Of a stretch of DNA of 64,000 nucleotides, positions 8,213-17,037 are shown piece after piece. A program made the translations under genes and the position numbers. Under the pieces are notes generated by a model. It made no database searches and had not been told where the DNA came from. It saw nothing but the letters and a program-made list of their open reading frames with translations. The stretch's first letter is position 1. Each line of letters begins with the position of its first letter. The stretch is from Geothrix sp. (lineage in GTDB: Bacteria > Acidobacteriota > Holophagae > Holophagales > Holophagaceae). The DNA lies in NCBI GenBank assembly GCA_030681515.1, contig JAUXSE010000022.1:22408-86407 (forward strand), in the 5' to 3' direction.

Positions 8213-9681
8213 GGTGTCCGCCACGAAAGCGGAAAGGCCTCGGCCAGGATCTGTTCCGCGGTGGCGCCGTTCGCGGCGCGGAAGCGGGCGGTGGCGAGGC
8301 AGAGGCCCACGTTGTGGCCCCATCCCCGGCCCTGCAGGCGCAAGGATCCATCGGGCTGAATCTCCGCCTCACAGGCATTGCTGGGCCAGCTCGTCCAGCC
8401 GAAGCGGCGCCCCGCGGCCAGGCGCAAGTCCTCCGTCGCGTAGGGTCCGGAATCCCCCAGCCTCAGGCCGAGCTGCCCCGGCTTCAGACCGGGCTTCACA
8501 TCCCGCTTCAGGGCGGCGGCCTGGGCGGCGCTGAGGGTGCGTTCCCAGCTCCCCCAGCGATCATCGGGAACCTCGGCGGCACCACCGGGATCGGAGGGGC
8601 CATCCCCCCAGATCTGCCGCGGGCTGAGTGCGCGTCCCCCGGCCGACCCGGTGAAGAAGGCCCAGCGGGGATCCAGGTCCAGGATGGGGGTCGTGGACGC
8701 GGCCCGTGCCGAGTCCGCCGAGGCCGATCCCCGCACCACGGCGCAGTGGGTGAGTGGACAGAGGACACCGCCTGGATGCTGATGCGGATGTCCCTCGATC
8801 CATCGCCCGAGGACCGCCGCCAGGGCCCGGCGGGCCTCGAAGGGTGCGTCGGATCCCAGCTCGCCCTCCGTGGCGGCGGCGACCCAGGCGGCCCGGGATG
8901 CGGTCCAGGAAAGGCTCCAGCCGTGGGTTTCGGCCTGGACCTTCACGGCACCCTGAAGATCCCGCACCGGAAAACCAGCTGGGAAACGAACCTGCCCGCG
9001 GAAATGCCATGCCTGCCCGACCCGATGCGACAATTGTTGTCCATTCACAGTCAGGGGCCCCCGGAGGCGCTCCGCGGGCCAGACCACGGTGATGGTCCCG
9101 GCCAGAGTGGTGGCCTCCTTCATCCAGGCATCCGTTCCCGGCGACCGGCGTCCGGGCGGTCCTGGAAGCGGTTCCCGCCGCAACCAGGCCCGGAGGCAGC
9201 GGTAGGCCCAGGCCTGCTCGCGGGTGGTGCCGCCCGCCAGGGCCCTGTCGAGCCGGTCCTGCAGCGGGCCCGTAGGCACTGCGGGCCACGGCTCCAGCGG
9301 CCGGCGGTGGGATTCCGCCCAGAGGCAGCGGGCCTCCTCCTCCCAGCGGTGCAGGTCTTTCAAAATCAGGCGCCGATGGGTCAGTTCATGCCGGAGGATG
9401 GCCCCCAGATTCCGGCGCCGCAGCTGCTCCCAGGGTCGCAGGTGGAGTGTATCGCCCATCCACTGGCCACTTCTTCCCGGAGGGGCGCCCGTGGCCCGCT
9501 CGAAAGCGGCGGCCTCCGCATGGATCCGGACCCGCCAGGGTTCCGCCGGCCATGCTCCGTGGGCCATCGTCGCGGCGAAGGCCGCGCGGAGGGCCTCCTC
9601 CACCGCGCCCCGGGCCTCGGTTTCCCCTTCGAGGATCGGTGGCGTGAAGGGTGGTACCGGTGCCTCGACGACCAGGAGCAT
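8209..9681 (-). CDS. Metallopeptidase-like/SpoIID-like protein, probable YfaQ (DUF2300)-related half
   Basis: 490 residues beginning at ATG 9681, which shares one base with the previous stop (TGATG). Near the N-terminus is a zinc-peptidase-type HExxH (HELTH, residues 98-102) in a context like peptidase_MA proteins. Near the C-terminus LRLQGRGWGHNVGLCLATARFRA resembles the SpoIID/LytB block GRGxGHGVGLSQ that acts on peptidoglycan glycans. By position it fits the YfaQ/DUF2300 slot of yfa clusters. No signal peptide is visible at this start although both domain types normally act outside the cytoplasm; it may depend on the secreted product of the gene just upstream or have been split from it. 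The function is unproven. Confidence 0.65.
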   Translation of the reverse strand: MLLVVEAPVPPFTPPILEGETEARGAVEEALRAAFAATMAHGAWPAEPWRVRIHAEAAAFERATGAPPGRSGQWMGDTLHLRPWEQLRRRNLGAILRHELTHRRLILKDLHRWEEEARCLWAESHRRPLEPWPAVPTGPLQDRLDRALAGGTTREQAWAYRCLRAWLRREPLPGPPGRRSPGTDAWMKEATTLAGTITVVWPAERLRGPLTVNGQQLSHRVGQAWHFRGQVRFPAGFPVRDLQGAVKVQAETHGWSLSWTASRAAWVAAATEGELGSDAPFEARRALAAVLGRWIEGHPHQHPGGVLCPLTHCAVVRGSASADSARAASTTPILDLDPRWAFFTGSAGGRALSPRQIWGDGPSDPGGAAEVPDDRWGSWERTLSAAQAAALKRDVKPGLKPGQLGLRLGDSGPYATEDLRLAAGRRFGWTSWPSNACEAEIQPDGSLRLQGRGWGHNVGLCLATARFRAANGATAEQILAEAFPLSWRTP

Positions 9682-10487
9682 CAATCCTTCAGTCCCAGGA
9701 TCTCCCGGATGCGGGTCATCCCTTCCTGCTTGCCCCGGCCCCGGGGAAGGTGGAGCACCACGAGCGCCGAACCGCGCCCGCCCGCCACCCAGGCGCTGGT
9801 GGCCGAAGGATCGCCGGGGACGGGCGCGGTGCCCGTCTTGAACCACCAGCCCTCCTTGCCGAAGAGGTCCTGCACCTCGACCCAGAAACTGGCGAGGAAC
9901 CGCTTCCCGAAGGTCACCACCTCGGCCTTGTCCGGTTCCATGAGCCAGCGCAGGAAGGCCTCGGGGCTCGTCCGCAGCAGATCGCCATCCCCCACCCAGG
10001 CGGGGGTCAGGGGTGGCAGGGCTTCCCCTGGCGGCAGGCGGGACCCGAGGAAAGGCGCGAAGACCTCTTCCATGCGCGCCCGGGCCGCGGCCTCCCCGTA
10101 GTCCGTCTTCCAGCGGGCATGGGCGTCCTGGATCCAGGCGAGGAAGGCGAGGTTGCAGCTCTCCCGGAGCGCTTTGCCCACATCCACCCGGCCATGGCCC
10201 TCGTGGTTCCAACAGGTGAAGGAGCCCGCCGTGCCCTTGCAGGTGTACCGCACCCCCCGGCTGGACCATTCGGAACCCTCCAGGCGCATCCACAACAGCT
10301 TGGCGAGGCTGCCCATGGGGGCCTCCTTCCGGGCTTCTCCGTAGGCGCGCACCTCGCCATCTCCCAGCGTGATGGCGAAACCCTCGCCCGGCCGCAGGGC
10401 CGGCGCCTGCATCGTAGCGGGCGCGGATGGGGCCGCCAGCAGCAGCGTGGCCATGGATGCGGCCAGCAGGAGCCTAGGGTTCCACAT
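9681..10487 (-). CDS. Secreted serine transpeptidase/beta-lactamase-fold protein in the alpha-2-macroglobulin operon
   Basis: 268 residues with a signal peptide (LLLAASMATLLLAAPSAPA). It has the three motifs of penicillin-binding proteins in the right order: SLAK (residues 60-63, SxxK), SCN (110-112, SxN) and KTGT (217-220). It is short, close to a class D beta-lactamase in length. In E. coli the other alpha-2-macroglobulin gene, yfhM, is paired with the penicillin-binding protein PbpC, so a PBP-like protein next to this macroglobulin fits a surveillance-and-repair idea. ATG 10487 lies 14 bp inside the DUF2135 gene. It could be a transpeptidase, a beta-lactamase or an inactive binder. Confidence 0.7.
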   Translation of the reverse strand: MWNPRLLLAASMATLLLAAPSAPATMQAPALRPGEGFAITLGDGEVRAYGEARKEAPMGSLAKLLWMRLEGSEWSSRGVRYTCKGTAGSFTCWNHEGHGRVDVGKALRESCNLAFLAWIQDAHARWKTDYGEAAARARMEEVFAPFLGSRLPPGEALPPLTPAWVGDGDLLRTSPEAFLRWLMEPDKAEVVTFGKRFLASFWVEVQDLFGKEGWWFKTGTAPVPGDPSATSAWVAGGRGSALVVLHLPRGRGKQEGMTRIREILGLKD

Positions 10488-11337
10488 CAAAGGTCCCGAA
10501 GGTGACGGGTCCGGTGCCCGGCAGGATGAGGCGCTCCCAGGTCCAGCGGCGCTCCTGATCCGTGCCGCCGTCCAGCACGGCCTCCACCTTGATGCGCGCG
10601 GGCTTGCCGCCGCGATATCCGCCCGTCCACTTCAGGGTGTAGGTGCCAGGCGGGGGCGTGTCGTGGGTGTACTCGCCGGACCAGCGCAACATGCCGCCGG
10701 AAGCCGTGCGGCGCCCGCCTTCCGCCAGTGCGCCATCGGGCTCCTGCACCTGGAGGCTGCCGCCGGTGTACTCGTCGTTGGCCTGGATGGATACGACCCG
10801 CAAGCGCGTCCTGGCCGTGGACACCCACCAGCTGCGCACCACCCTCAGGCCCGAATCCGGTTCGAGGATCTCCAGGCGGTTCTCGCCGTTCTGGGCCGTG
10901 ATCTCCATGTTCAGCGTGGTGCCGACCCGGGTGGACCAGGTGAGGGTCGAGCCGTTGAACCACGCCTTCAGGCTGCGTGGCCGCCAGGCCTGGCGGGCCG
11001 ACTCGGCCTCCCGCTGCAGACGCTCCTGGCGGAGCTGCCCGGCCGTGCGGGTGTCCTCGGCTCCGGGATCAGTGCCGCCCTCATCCTCTTCGTCGTAGCC
11101 GTACTGCGGCCCTGGTTCATCCTTCGGTGGATTCGGGTCCTTGGGATCCACCAGCTTGATCCGCAGGTTCACCGTGCGGTCGCTGGACCAGCCGCCCAGG
11201 GCCGGGGACAGTTCCAGGCGCCACTGCTTGAGGTCGGGCACATAGGCTGCCGGTGGCGGGGGCTTGGGTGCCCGGGCCTGCTGCGCGCCCAGGAGGGCGG
11301 TGCTGAGGAGGAGGGCCAGAATCTTAGGTGGCCTCAT
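10474..11337 (-). CDS. Secreted DUF2135 protein (YfaP-like)
   Basis: 287 residues, starting at ATG 11337 that overlaps the macroglobulin stop (ATGA). A signal peptide (ILALLLSTALLGAQQARA) leads into a Pro/Asp/Glu-rich linker (DPKDPNPPKDEPG, YDEEDEGG), a charged helix, and a beta-rich C-terminal domain. The end, PPGTYTLKWTGGYRGGKPARIKV followed by a WTWERLILPGTGP strand, fits DUF2135. YfaP is a conserved member of the E. coli yfa cluster and of the related P. aeruginosa mag operon. It is presumably a periplasmic partner of the macroglobulin; the biochemical role is unknown. Confidence 0.75.
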   Translation of the reverse strand: MRPPKILALLLSTALLGAQQARAPKPPPPAAYVPDLKQWRLELSPALGGWSSDRTVNLRIKLVDPKDPNPPKDEPGPQYGYDEEDEGGTDPGAEDTRTAGQLRQERLQREAESARQAWRPRSLKAWFNGSTLTWSTRVGTTLNMEITAQNGENRLEILEPDSGLRVVRSWWVSTARTRLRVVSIQANDEYTGGSLQVQEPDGALAEGGRRTASGGMLRWSGEYTHDTPPPGTYTLKWTGGYRGGKPARIKVEAVLDGGTDQERRWTWERLILPGTGPVTFGTFDVEP

Positions 11338-14300
11338 CGCGCACCTCCATCCTGAATCTTCAGATCCACGCCATCGCTGGTGACCCACTGCCCTTCGTTC
11401 GACATCAGGCTCAGCTTCGCGGGGCGGAGCCGGTAGCTGCCTGCCATGCCTGCCCGCAGCAGGATCCTCACGGTATGCGTGTTCCAGCTCCAGGTCCGGT
11501 GGAAGAGGAAGGTCACCTTGTCCGCGTGGACCTCGATGCGGGGCTTCGTCCAGGCATCCGAGGATCCCTCCTCTGTGAAGGCCTTGCCTTCAAGCACGAA
11601 ACCCTCCAGCTTCACCGTGGGATTGAGGCCGCCCGGAATGGGCACCTCGAGCATCACGTAGTCGGCATCGCGGTCCGTGCGGAAGGATACCTGCATCCAG
11701 GCCTCGTCGCCGGCCTTCAGGGTTCCGGTCCATGGCTGACGGATCCAGCCCTGGCTGGCATTCCCGGTTTCCTGGGGCGTCTTCAGGCGCCAGAGGTTCC
11801 GGGTCACGGTCATGCGCAGGGCCGAGGAGGATTCGCCCTTGGGAACACCGGCGGCACTGCCGGGCACCTGATAGGCATAGGTCCACGCCAGCAGGCCCCT
11901 GCCGCTGGCGGTGACGGTCACGGCCTTCGGCTCCGCCATGGCGTAGCTGCCCGCCCGGGGTTCGCGGGCATTCCAGCGGCGGATTTCGGGACGCTCCTTG
12001 AATTCCCAGGAGGGACCGCCCTGCACCGCGGCCTGAATGGACAGCGGGCTCCAGTCCAGCTTGCGGGTCTTCATGAGGTAGGGGAGCAGGTCCACGATCT
12101 GCGAAGTGCTCCAGGTGGAATACCATCCGTAGCCGCGGTATTCGGAGGCCAGGAAGGTCTCCCCCTGGCGGATCAGCGGCGACTGCGGACGCGCCAGGCA
12201 GAGGGCCTTCAGCGCCATCACCGTGGGCACGATATCGCCCGAGGCGAAGCTCCACCAGTCCTCCCGGCGGCCCTCCCATCGGGCCAGGCCGCCCTTCACC
12301 ACAGCCCGCTGTTCCAGCCGCTCGGCCAGGGCCGCGGCCTTGGGGTGTTTCGTCAGGGCGGCGGCCAGGGCGGTCATCGCATGGACATGCGCGCCACTCC
12401 AGGTGGCCGTCAGCACCTTGTCGGCGGAACTGTCCACCAGGCCCGCGATGGGTTCGCCGGTCAGGGCCAGCGAAAGCAGCAGGTAGGCGGCGTCCGCCTG
12501 GGGGTCGGCGCTGCGGCCCCTGGCCTGGTTCCCGGCGGCCTGATCGGCCTGCCGCGCAACCTGCTGGAAGAGGCTCATGGCGGCCATGCGGCCCCGGCGA
12601 TAGACCCCTTCGTCCACGGTGTAGCCCAGGCGCTTCATGGAGGCAAAGCTCTGGATGGCATAGCCGGTCGTGTGGGGATTGGCATCCAGGCCAAAGTCGC
12701 CGGGCGCGTACCAGCCCCAGCCGCCGTTGGGCTGCTGGTAGGCATAGACCTTGAACACGCCGTCGCGGATGTTGCGATCCAAGTCCGTGAGCTTCTTCCA
12801 GTCCAGATCGGGCATGGCACCCTGCTTCACGAGGTCGGCCACCAGCAGGTTGGGCACGAAGCTCGACAGGGTCTGCTCGACGCAGCCGTAGGGATAGCCG
12901 ATGAGGTAGGGCAGCGAAGGCGCGGCTAGGTGCTCCAGATTGCCCACGGGGGTGAGGACCAGGGCCGCATCCCCTTTCGCCGACGGAGGCGGGGGGATGG
13001 TGAGGGTCTGCGATCCGCCGTCGAGCACCATGGAGCCCGACATCGTGGCGGGCACCAGCTGATCTTGCACGGTGACGCGCTGCCGTTCGGCGTCCTTCAA
13101 ACCGCCACCTTCGACCCGGGCGGTGACCGTGAGTGGGCCGGTCTTCTCCGAGAACAGCGGCAGGGCGAAGCGGTACTCGCCCTGATCCTGAAGGGCGAAG
13201 GCGGCCTCGGGCGTGCCCGTGAACCGGCCGTTCTGGACTTCCATCCGGATCTTGCCGCTGATGGGCTGGCCGGAGAGATTGCGCACCAGGGCGATGGCGC
13301 GGGCCTCCTCGCCCACGCTCAACGTGCGCGGCAGGGTGAGGGCCACCTGGAGGGGTTTCGAGGCGGGCCTGGAACTGCGGCCCACGCCGACTTTCGTATC
13401 GGCAGTCACGGCCGTGGCCGTGGCCCGCCAGGCCGTGAGGTTATCCGGCAGCACCAGGTCCACGGTGGCCTTCCCATCGCGGCCCGCGGCCACGAAGGGC
13501 GTCCAGTGCGCCGTGTCCTTGAAGTTCTGGCGCACCTTGTCATCGTCGTCGGCCTTGAAGTCGCCGCGCTTCGTCTGCTTGAGGCTCCACACGGGACGCT
13601 GGCGGCGCAGCAGGTCGTGGAAACTCCAGTCCGTGGAGCCCGACCGCAGCACGCCGTGGCGGCGGGTGGGGTGGAAGAAGCGTACCGGATCCGGATGCAG
13701 TTCCTGGCTCAACGCATAGATGGCTTCGTCCACCACGCCCACGCTGAGATCCGCGGCGGAGGGCCGCCCGGCGGTGTCCGTCACTTCCACGAACACCTTC
13801 ATGGGCTGGCCGGGCTGGTAGCGCTCCTTGTCCGTGGTGACGGCCACCTGCAGGCGGCGGTCCCGCTTGGGCACGCGGAGGGGCACCTCCACCATCTGTC
13901 GGCGGCCTTCGGCCACGATCTCGAACACGGCCCAGACATTGGGCTGCATGGCGGCGGTGACGGGCAGCTCCACCATGGCGGTGGTGCCCTGCACGACGCG
14001 GCTCTGGCGCTGGCCGAGGCCTTCGTGTTCCAGGGCCCAGTGCAGGGTCAGTTTCGGCCGGGGCAGCTGTACGAGGATGCGCGCTGTGTCGCCGGGCTGA
14101 TATTCGGGCTTGTCCGCGGTGGCGCGGAGATCCGGCACCGCGGGCAGCGGCGTGCCTTCGGCGGCCACGGTGATCTGCCGCTGGGCCATCACGGGGCGCC
14201 CCTTTGCATCCTTCGCCTCGGCCACCAGCAGGAAGGCCCCGCCTTCGGGAATGGTCAGCATGGCCTGGGGGCCCGGAGCCGAAGCCACGGTTTCGCCAGG

Positions 14301-16079
14301 CTTCAGGGCATTGGGCCTCGACCACCAGTAGGCGTTGTCCTTCTGGGCCACGATGCGGGCGGCGCGCAGGACGATGGCCACGCCCGGCACCTCCTTGCCA
14401 TCCAGATCCAGCGCCCGGGCCGTCACCTGGAAGGGCTTGCCGGGCAGCGCCACCTGGCGGTCCGCGGCGATCATCAGCACCAGGTCACCCGCGGCGGCGC
14501 GCACCTGGGCCTGGCCGCTGTTGCGCTGACCCGAGGCATCCGCCACCTTCACCACCATGCGCCAGAGGCCGTCGCTCTCCGCCTTGAAGCTGGGCAGGTC
14601 GGCCTCGCCTTCGTCATCCAGTTCCAGCTGGCCGCTTTCCATCAGTTCGGGCGCGGGACCCGAATCCTCGTCATCCCAGATCCAACGGCTCTTGGGCGGA
14701 ACCACCTTGTAGAGGAACCAGTCGGCCTTGGCGCCGCGCACCGCCGCGCCATAGAAGTAGCGGGCGTTCACATGGAAGTCCAACGCGTCACCCAGCCCGA
14801 CCTTGGTCTTTTCGGTCGTGACCTTCACCTCGAAGGCGGGTTTCACGAACTGCTCGACCTTGAACTCGGCCTGGCCGGGCCCCTGCGGCCCCTGGAACAC
14901 CATGCGGTAGAGACCCAGGCGCCCCGCCCCCGGCAGGTTGAACTGGGCGGCGTAGGTGCCGGTTTCGGCGTTCAGCAATGTCGCCTGGCCCTCGGTGACC
15001 TTGGTGTCCTCGGGATCCAGCACGGTGAATGCGAGGGTCTGGGAGCCATTGGCTACGCGGTTCTCCCCATCCTCCACGCGCCGCAGGATGGCCTTGGCGA
15101 AGACCTCCTGGCCAGGACGGTACAGGGGCCGCTCGGTGAAGGCGTAGAGACGCTGGCGCACCCCGGCGGCACTCTGCCCTTCGCTGGCGAGGATGGCGAA
15201 GCTGGCTCCGCTCCGCGCCATCACGACGCGGCGGACGCCGGGTGCGACCAGGGCCTCGGCCTTGCCAGCGCCGTCGAAGGCCAGCGGCTGGACTTTCGCG
15301 CCCTCGATGATCTGACCGGATGCACCAGCCTTCACCGCGCCATCCCGGCCATCCACCGCCTGCACGCGGATCCGTGAACCGTCCTGTTCCGAGAGCAGCG
15401 CCAAGTCCGTGACCATCCAGGGCACATAGGCCGCATCGCCACCCCGCAGCACCTCTACCAGATAGAGGCCCGCCGCCTGCGCCGGCAGTTCCACGCGGCT
15501 GAGGAAGCCGTCATCACCGGATTCATCGTCCTCATGGCCCTTCTTCCCAGTGATGTCCTCGTTCACCTTGGGCACGATCTCAGTAACGAAAGTGATGCCA
15601 GGCTGGCCTTCGAGCGGTAGCGCGGACCCTTCCCGAACCGGCGCTGGAGAGGTCTTCGCGGAGGTCAGCCGCTCGGTCTGCTTGGCAGCGTCCCGCAGCC
15701 CCTGGGTGGCCGTGCGGTGGACGGTGACGAAGGCGCGCCGGCCGCCCCAGAGCACCGCCTCCCGCAGCACGTCCAGGGGATCCTGCGCGCCTCGCCCGCC
15801 CTCGGCGACCGCCGCGCCCCGGTCCAGCAGCACCTTCTTCAGGAAGGCCTCCGGGTCCTCCACGCGGTAGATGCGGATGCGGGCCTCGGCGGGGATGGGG
15901 CCCGCGGCCTCCAACTGCCCTGGTTTCCCCGGCAACGTGGGCCGCAGGGTGGCGAAGGCGCCGGTCCAGCCGCCTTCGCGCCAGGGCGCCTCGGCGGCCC
16001 GTTTCTGGGCCGTCCCCATGGTGGGCAGCAACAGGACCGCGGGAATCAGGAGGGAGATAAACGGTCGGAACCAGCGCAT
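11334..16079 (-). CDS. Bacterial alpha-2-macroglobulin (YfaS/MagD-like)
   Basis: 1581 residues. The signal peptide (RPFISLLIPAVLLLPTMGTAQ) shows no lipobox cysteine. Macroglobulin-type beta domains cover the first two thirds (for example FTERPLYRPGQEVFAKAIL and RYQPGQPMKVFVEVTDTAG). A thioester motif GCVEQ sits at about residues 1065-1069 with the cysteine and glutamine kept, followed by the helical thioester domain (GGWGWYAPGD, TTGYAIQS, LLSLALTGE). Such proteins trap incoming proteases in the periplasm by covalent bonding. It lies between DUF1175 upstream and DUF2135 downstream. ATG 16079 is two bases after the upstream stop; longer in-frame readings would only add antisense-like sequence. 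Confidence 0.93.
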   Translation of the reverse strand: MRWFRPFISLLIPAVLLLPTMGTAQKRAAEAPWREGGWTGAFATLRPTLPGKPGQLEAAGPIPAEARIRIYRVEDPEAFLKKVLLDRGAAVAEGGRGAQDPLDVLREAVLWGGRRAFVTVHRTATQGLRDAAKQTERLTSAKTSPAPVREGSALPLEGQPGITFVTEIVPKVNEDITGKKGHEDDESGDDGFLSRVELPAQAAGLYLVEVLRGGDAAYVPWMVTDLALLSEQDGSRIRVQAVDGRDGAVKAGASGQIIEGAKVQPLAFDGAGKAEALVAPGVRRVVMARSGASFAILASEGQSAAGVRQRLYAFTERPLYRPGQEVFAKAILRRVEDGENRVANGSQTLAFTVLDPEDTKVTEGQATLLNAETGTYAAQFNLPGAGRLGLYRMVFQGPQGPGQAEFKVEQFVKPAFEVKVTTEKTKVGLGDALDFHVNARYFYGAAVRGAKADWFLYKVVPPKSRWIWDDEDSGPAPELMESGQLELDDEGEADLPSFKAESDGLWRMVVKVADASGQRNSGQAQVRAAAGDLVLMIAADRQVALPGKPFQVTARALDLDGKEVPGVAIVLRAARIVAQKDNAYWWSRPNALKPGETVASAPGPQAMLTIPEGGAFLLVAEAKDAKGRPVMAQRQITVAAEGTPLPAVPDLRATADKPEYQPGDTARILVQLPRPKLTLHWALEHEGLGQRQSRVVQGTTAMVELPVTAAMQPNVWAVFEIVAEGRRQMVEVPLRVPKRDRRLQVAVTTDKERYQPGQPMKVFVEVTDTAGRPSAADLSVGVVDEAIYALSQELHPDPVRFFHPTRRHGVLRSGSTDWSFHDLLRRQRPVWSLKQTKRGDFKADDDDKVRQNFKDTAHWTPFVAAGRDGKATVDLVLPDNLTAWRATATAVTADTKVGVGRSSRPASKPLQVALTLPRTLSVGEEARAIALVRNLSGQPISGKIRMEVQNGRFTGTPEAAFALQDQGEYRFALPLFSEKTGPLTVTARVEGGGLKDAERQRVTVQDQLVPATMSGSMVLDGGSQTLTIPPPPSAKGDAALVLTPVGNLEHLAAPSLPYLIGYPYGCVEQTLSSFVPNLLVADLVKQGAMPDLDWKKLTDLDRNIRDGVFKVYAYQQPNGGWGWYAPGDFGLDANPHTTGYAIQSFASMKRLGYTVDEGVYRRGRMAAMSLFQQVARQADQAAGNQARGRSADPQADAAYLLLSLALTGEPIAGLVDSSADKVLTATWSGAHVHAMTALAAALTKHPKAAALAERLEQRAVVKGGLARWEGRREDWWSFASGDIVPTVMALKALCLARPQSPLIRQGETFLASEYRGYGWYSTWSTSQIVDLLPYLMKTRKLDWSPLSIQAAVQGGPSWEFKERPEIRRWNAREPRAGSYAMAEPKAVTVTASGRGLLAWTYAYQVPGSAAGVPKGESSSALRMTVTRNLWRLKTPQETGNASQGWIRQPWTGTLKAGDEAWMQVSFRTDRDADYVMLEVPIPGGLNPTVKLEGFVLEGKAFTEEGSSDAWTKPRIEVHADKVTFLFHRTWSWNTHTVRILLRAGMAGSYRLRPAKLSLMSNEGQWVTSDGVDLKIQDGGAR

Positions 16080-16080
16080 G

Positions 16081-17037
16081 TCAGGACCTTGGAAGGGAAG
16101 GCTCAAAGGGCTCACCCGCCAGCAGACGCCAGCGGTAGAGGCCCAGGAAGGCGGGGTTCTCAGGCAGGGGGCGGAAATCAGGATCGGGGTGGTGCAAGAG
16201 GTCATCGAGCCGGGCGCGGCGGATCTCGCCGGGCTGGCGGATGGCGCCGCTGCCCTCGGGGCCCGTGTGGTAGATGAGCATGGATGCGCCGTCCACGTCG
16301 GGCCGCACGAAGGCCATGGCATGGTCCGGCTGGGATCGCGCCCCGCCCCGGGCGAAGAAAATCAGATCACCGGGCCGCGCCAACTGGAGATCCCGGCCCA
16401 TGGAAACGCAGGAAAGGCGGCGAAGGTACAGGCTCCGCGCAAAGGGCTGGGGGCCTTCGGGTGTGGGAAATCCTGCGCGCCAGGGCCGCGCGAAACCGGG
16501 CGATGGATCCTGCCCTGGTGGCCCGGATGTGAAGGCCACGCGCTCCCGCCAGGCGGTCGTGTGCCCGGCCAGGGCTTCGCGGAAGGCGAAGCGAAGCAGG
16601 CCCGCGCAATCACGCTGGGCTGGCTCCCAGGCGGGGCTGGCCGCCTCCAATTGCTGTTCCAGGATGGCCACGAACCAGGTGCGGAAGGCCTCGCGATCGC
16701 CTTCCTCGCGCAGCGCGACAGGGGACAGTCCCATCGTCCGCGCCAGCATCAACGATTGTCTATAACCCGGCCAGGCTGTCAGGGTCAGATCCTGTGGGTG
16801 GTCCGTCACCAGGAGAAAAAAGCCTCCATCCTGGTCCTGCCAGCCAGGGGCGCCCGAAAGAACCACCTTCCACCCGGGCCTTTTCAGGCCAAGCAGGCTC
16901 CGGCTCTCCACGCGGATATGCTTCACCGGATTGGTGGCATTGGATTCAACCGTCACCCGGTGGCGCACTGGAGCCAGCATTGCAAAGGCGGCGGCGGCCA
17001 CGACCATGGTCGCGGCAAGGATGCGGATTCTTTTCAT
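16081..17037 (-). CDS. DUF1175 protein (YfaT-like), possible NlpC/P60-type cysteine hydrolase
   Basis: 318 residues, ATG 17037 overlapping the DUF2138 stop (ATGA). An N-terminal hydrophobic segment ([18 protein letters not shown]) acts as signal or anchor. The core has [16 protein letters not shown] with Cys144, [10 protein letters not shown] and PDHAMAFVR with His239, the order and spacing seen in NlpC/P60-like papain-fold peptidases (Asp-Cys-x-Gly at a helix start, GDLxFF, then the catalytic His). DUF1175 is a conserved partner of YfaS-type macroglobulins. A cell-wall or peptide hydrolase activity is inference from these motifs. Confidence 0.75.
   Translation of the reverse strand: MKRIRILAATMVVAAAAFAMLAPVRHRVTVESNATNPVKHIRVESRSLLGLKRPGWKVVLSGAPGWQDQDGGFFLLVTDHPQDLTLTAWPGYRQSLMLARTMGLSPVALREEGDREAFRTWFVAILEQQLEAASPAWEPAQRDCAGLLRFAFREALAGHTTAWRERVAFTSGPPGQDPSPGFARPWRAGFPTPEGPQPFARSLYLRRLSCVSMGRDLQLARPGDLIFFARGGARSQPDHAMAFVRPDVDGASMLIYHTGPEGSGAIRQPGEIRRARLDDLLHHPDPDFRPLPENPAFLGLYRWRLLAGEPFEPSLPRS

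Noticed and set aside
8314..10101. 595-codon rightward open frame
   Set aside because: Antisense shadow of the transpeptidase-like and SpoIID-like genes; no ribosome site or motif.
12930..15377. 815-codon rightward open frame
   Set aside because: Antisense to the alpha-2-macroglobulin gene, rich in Gly/His/Arg and without family motifs.
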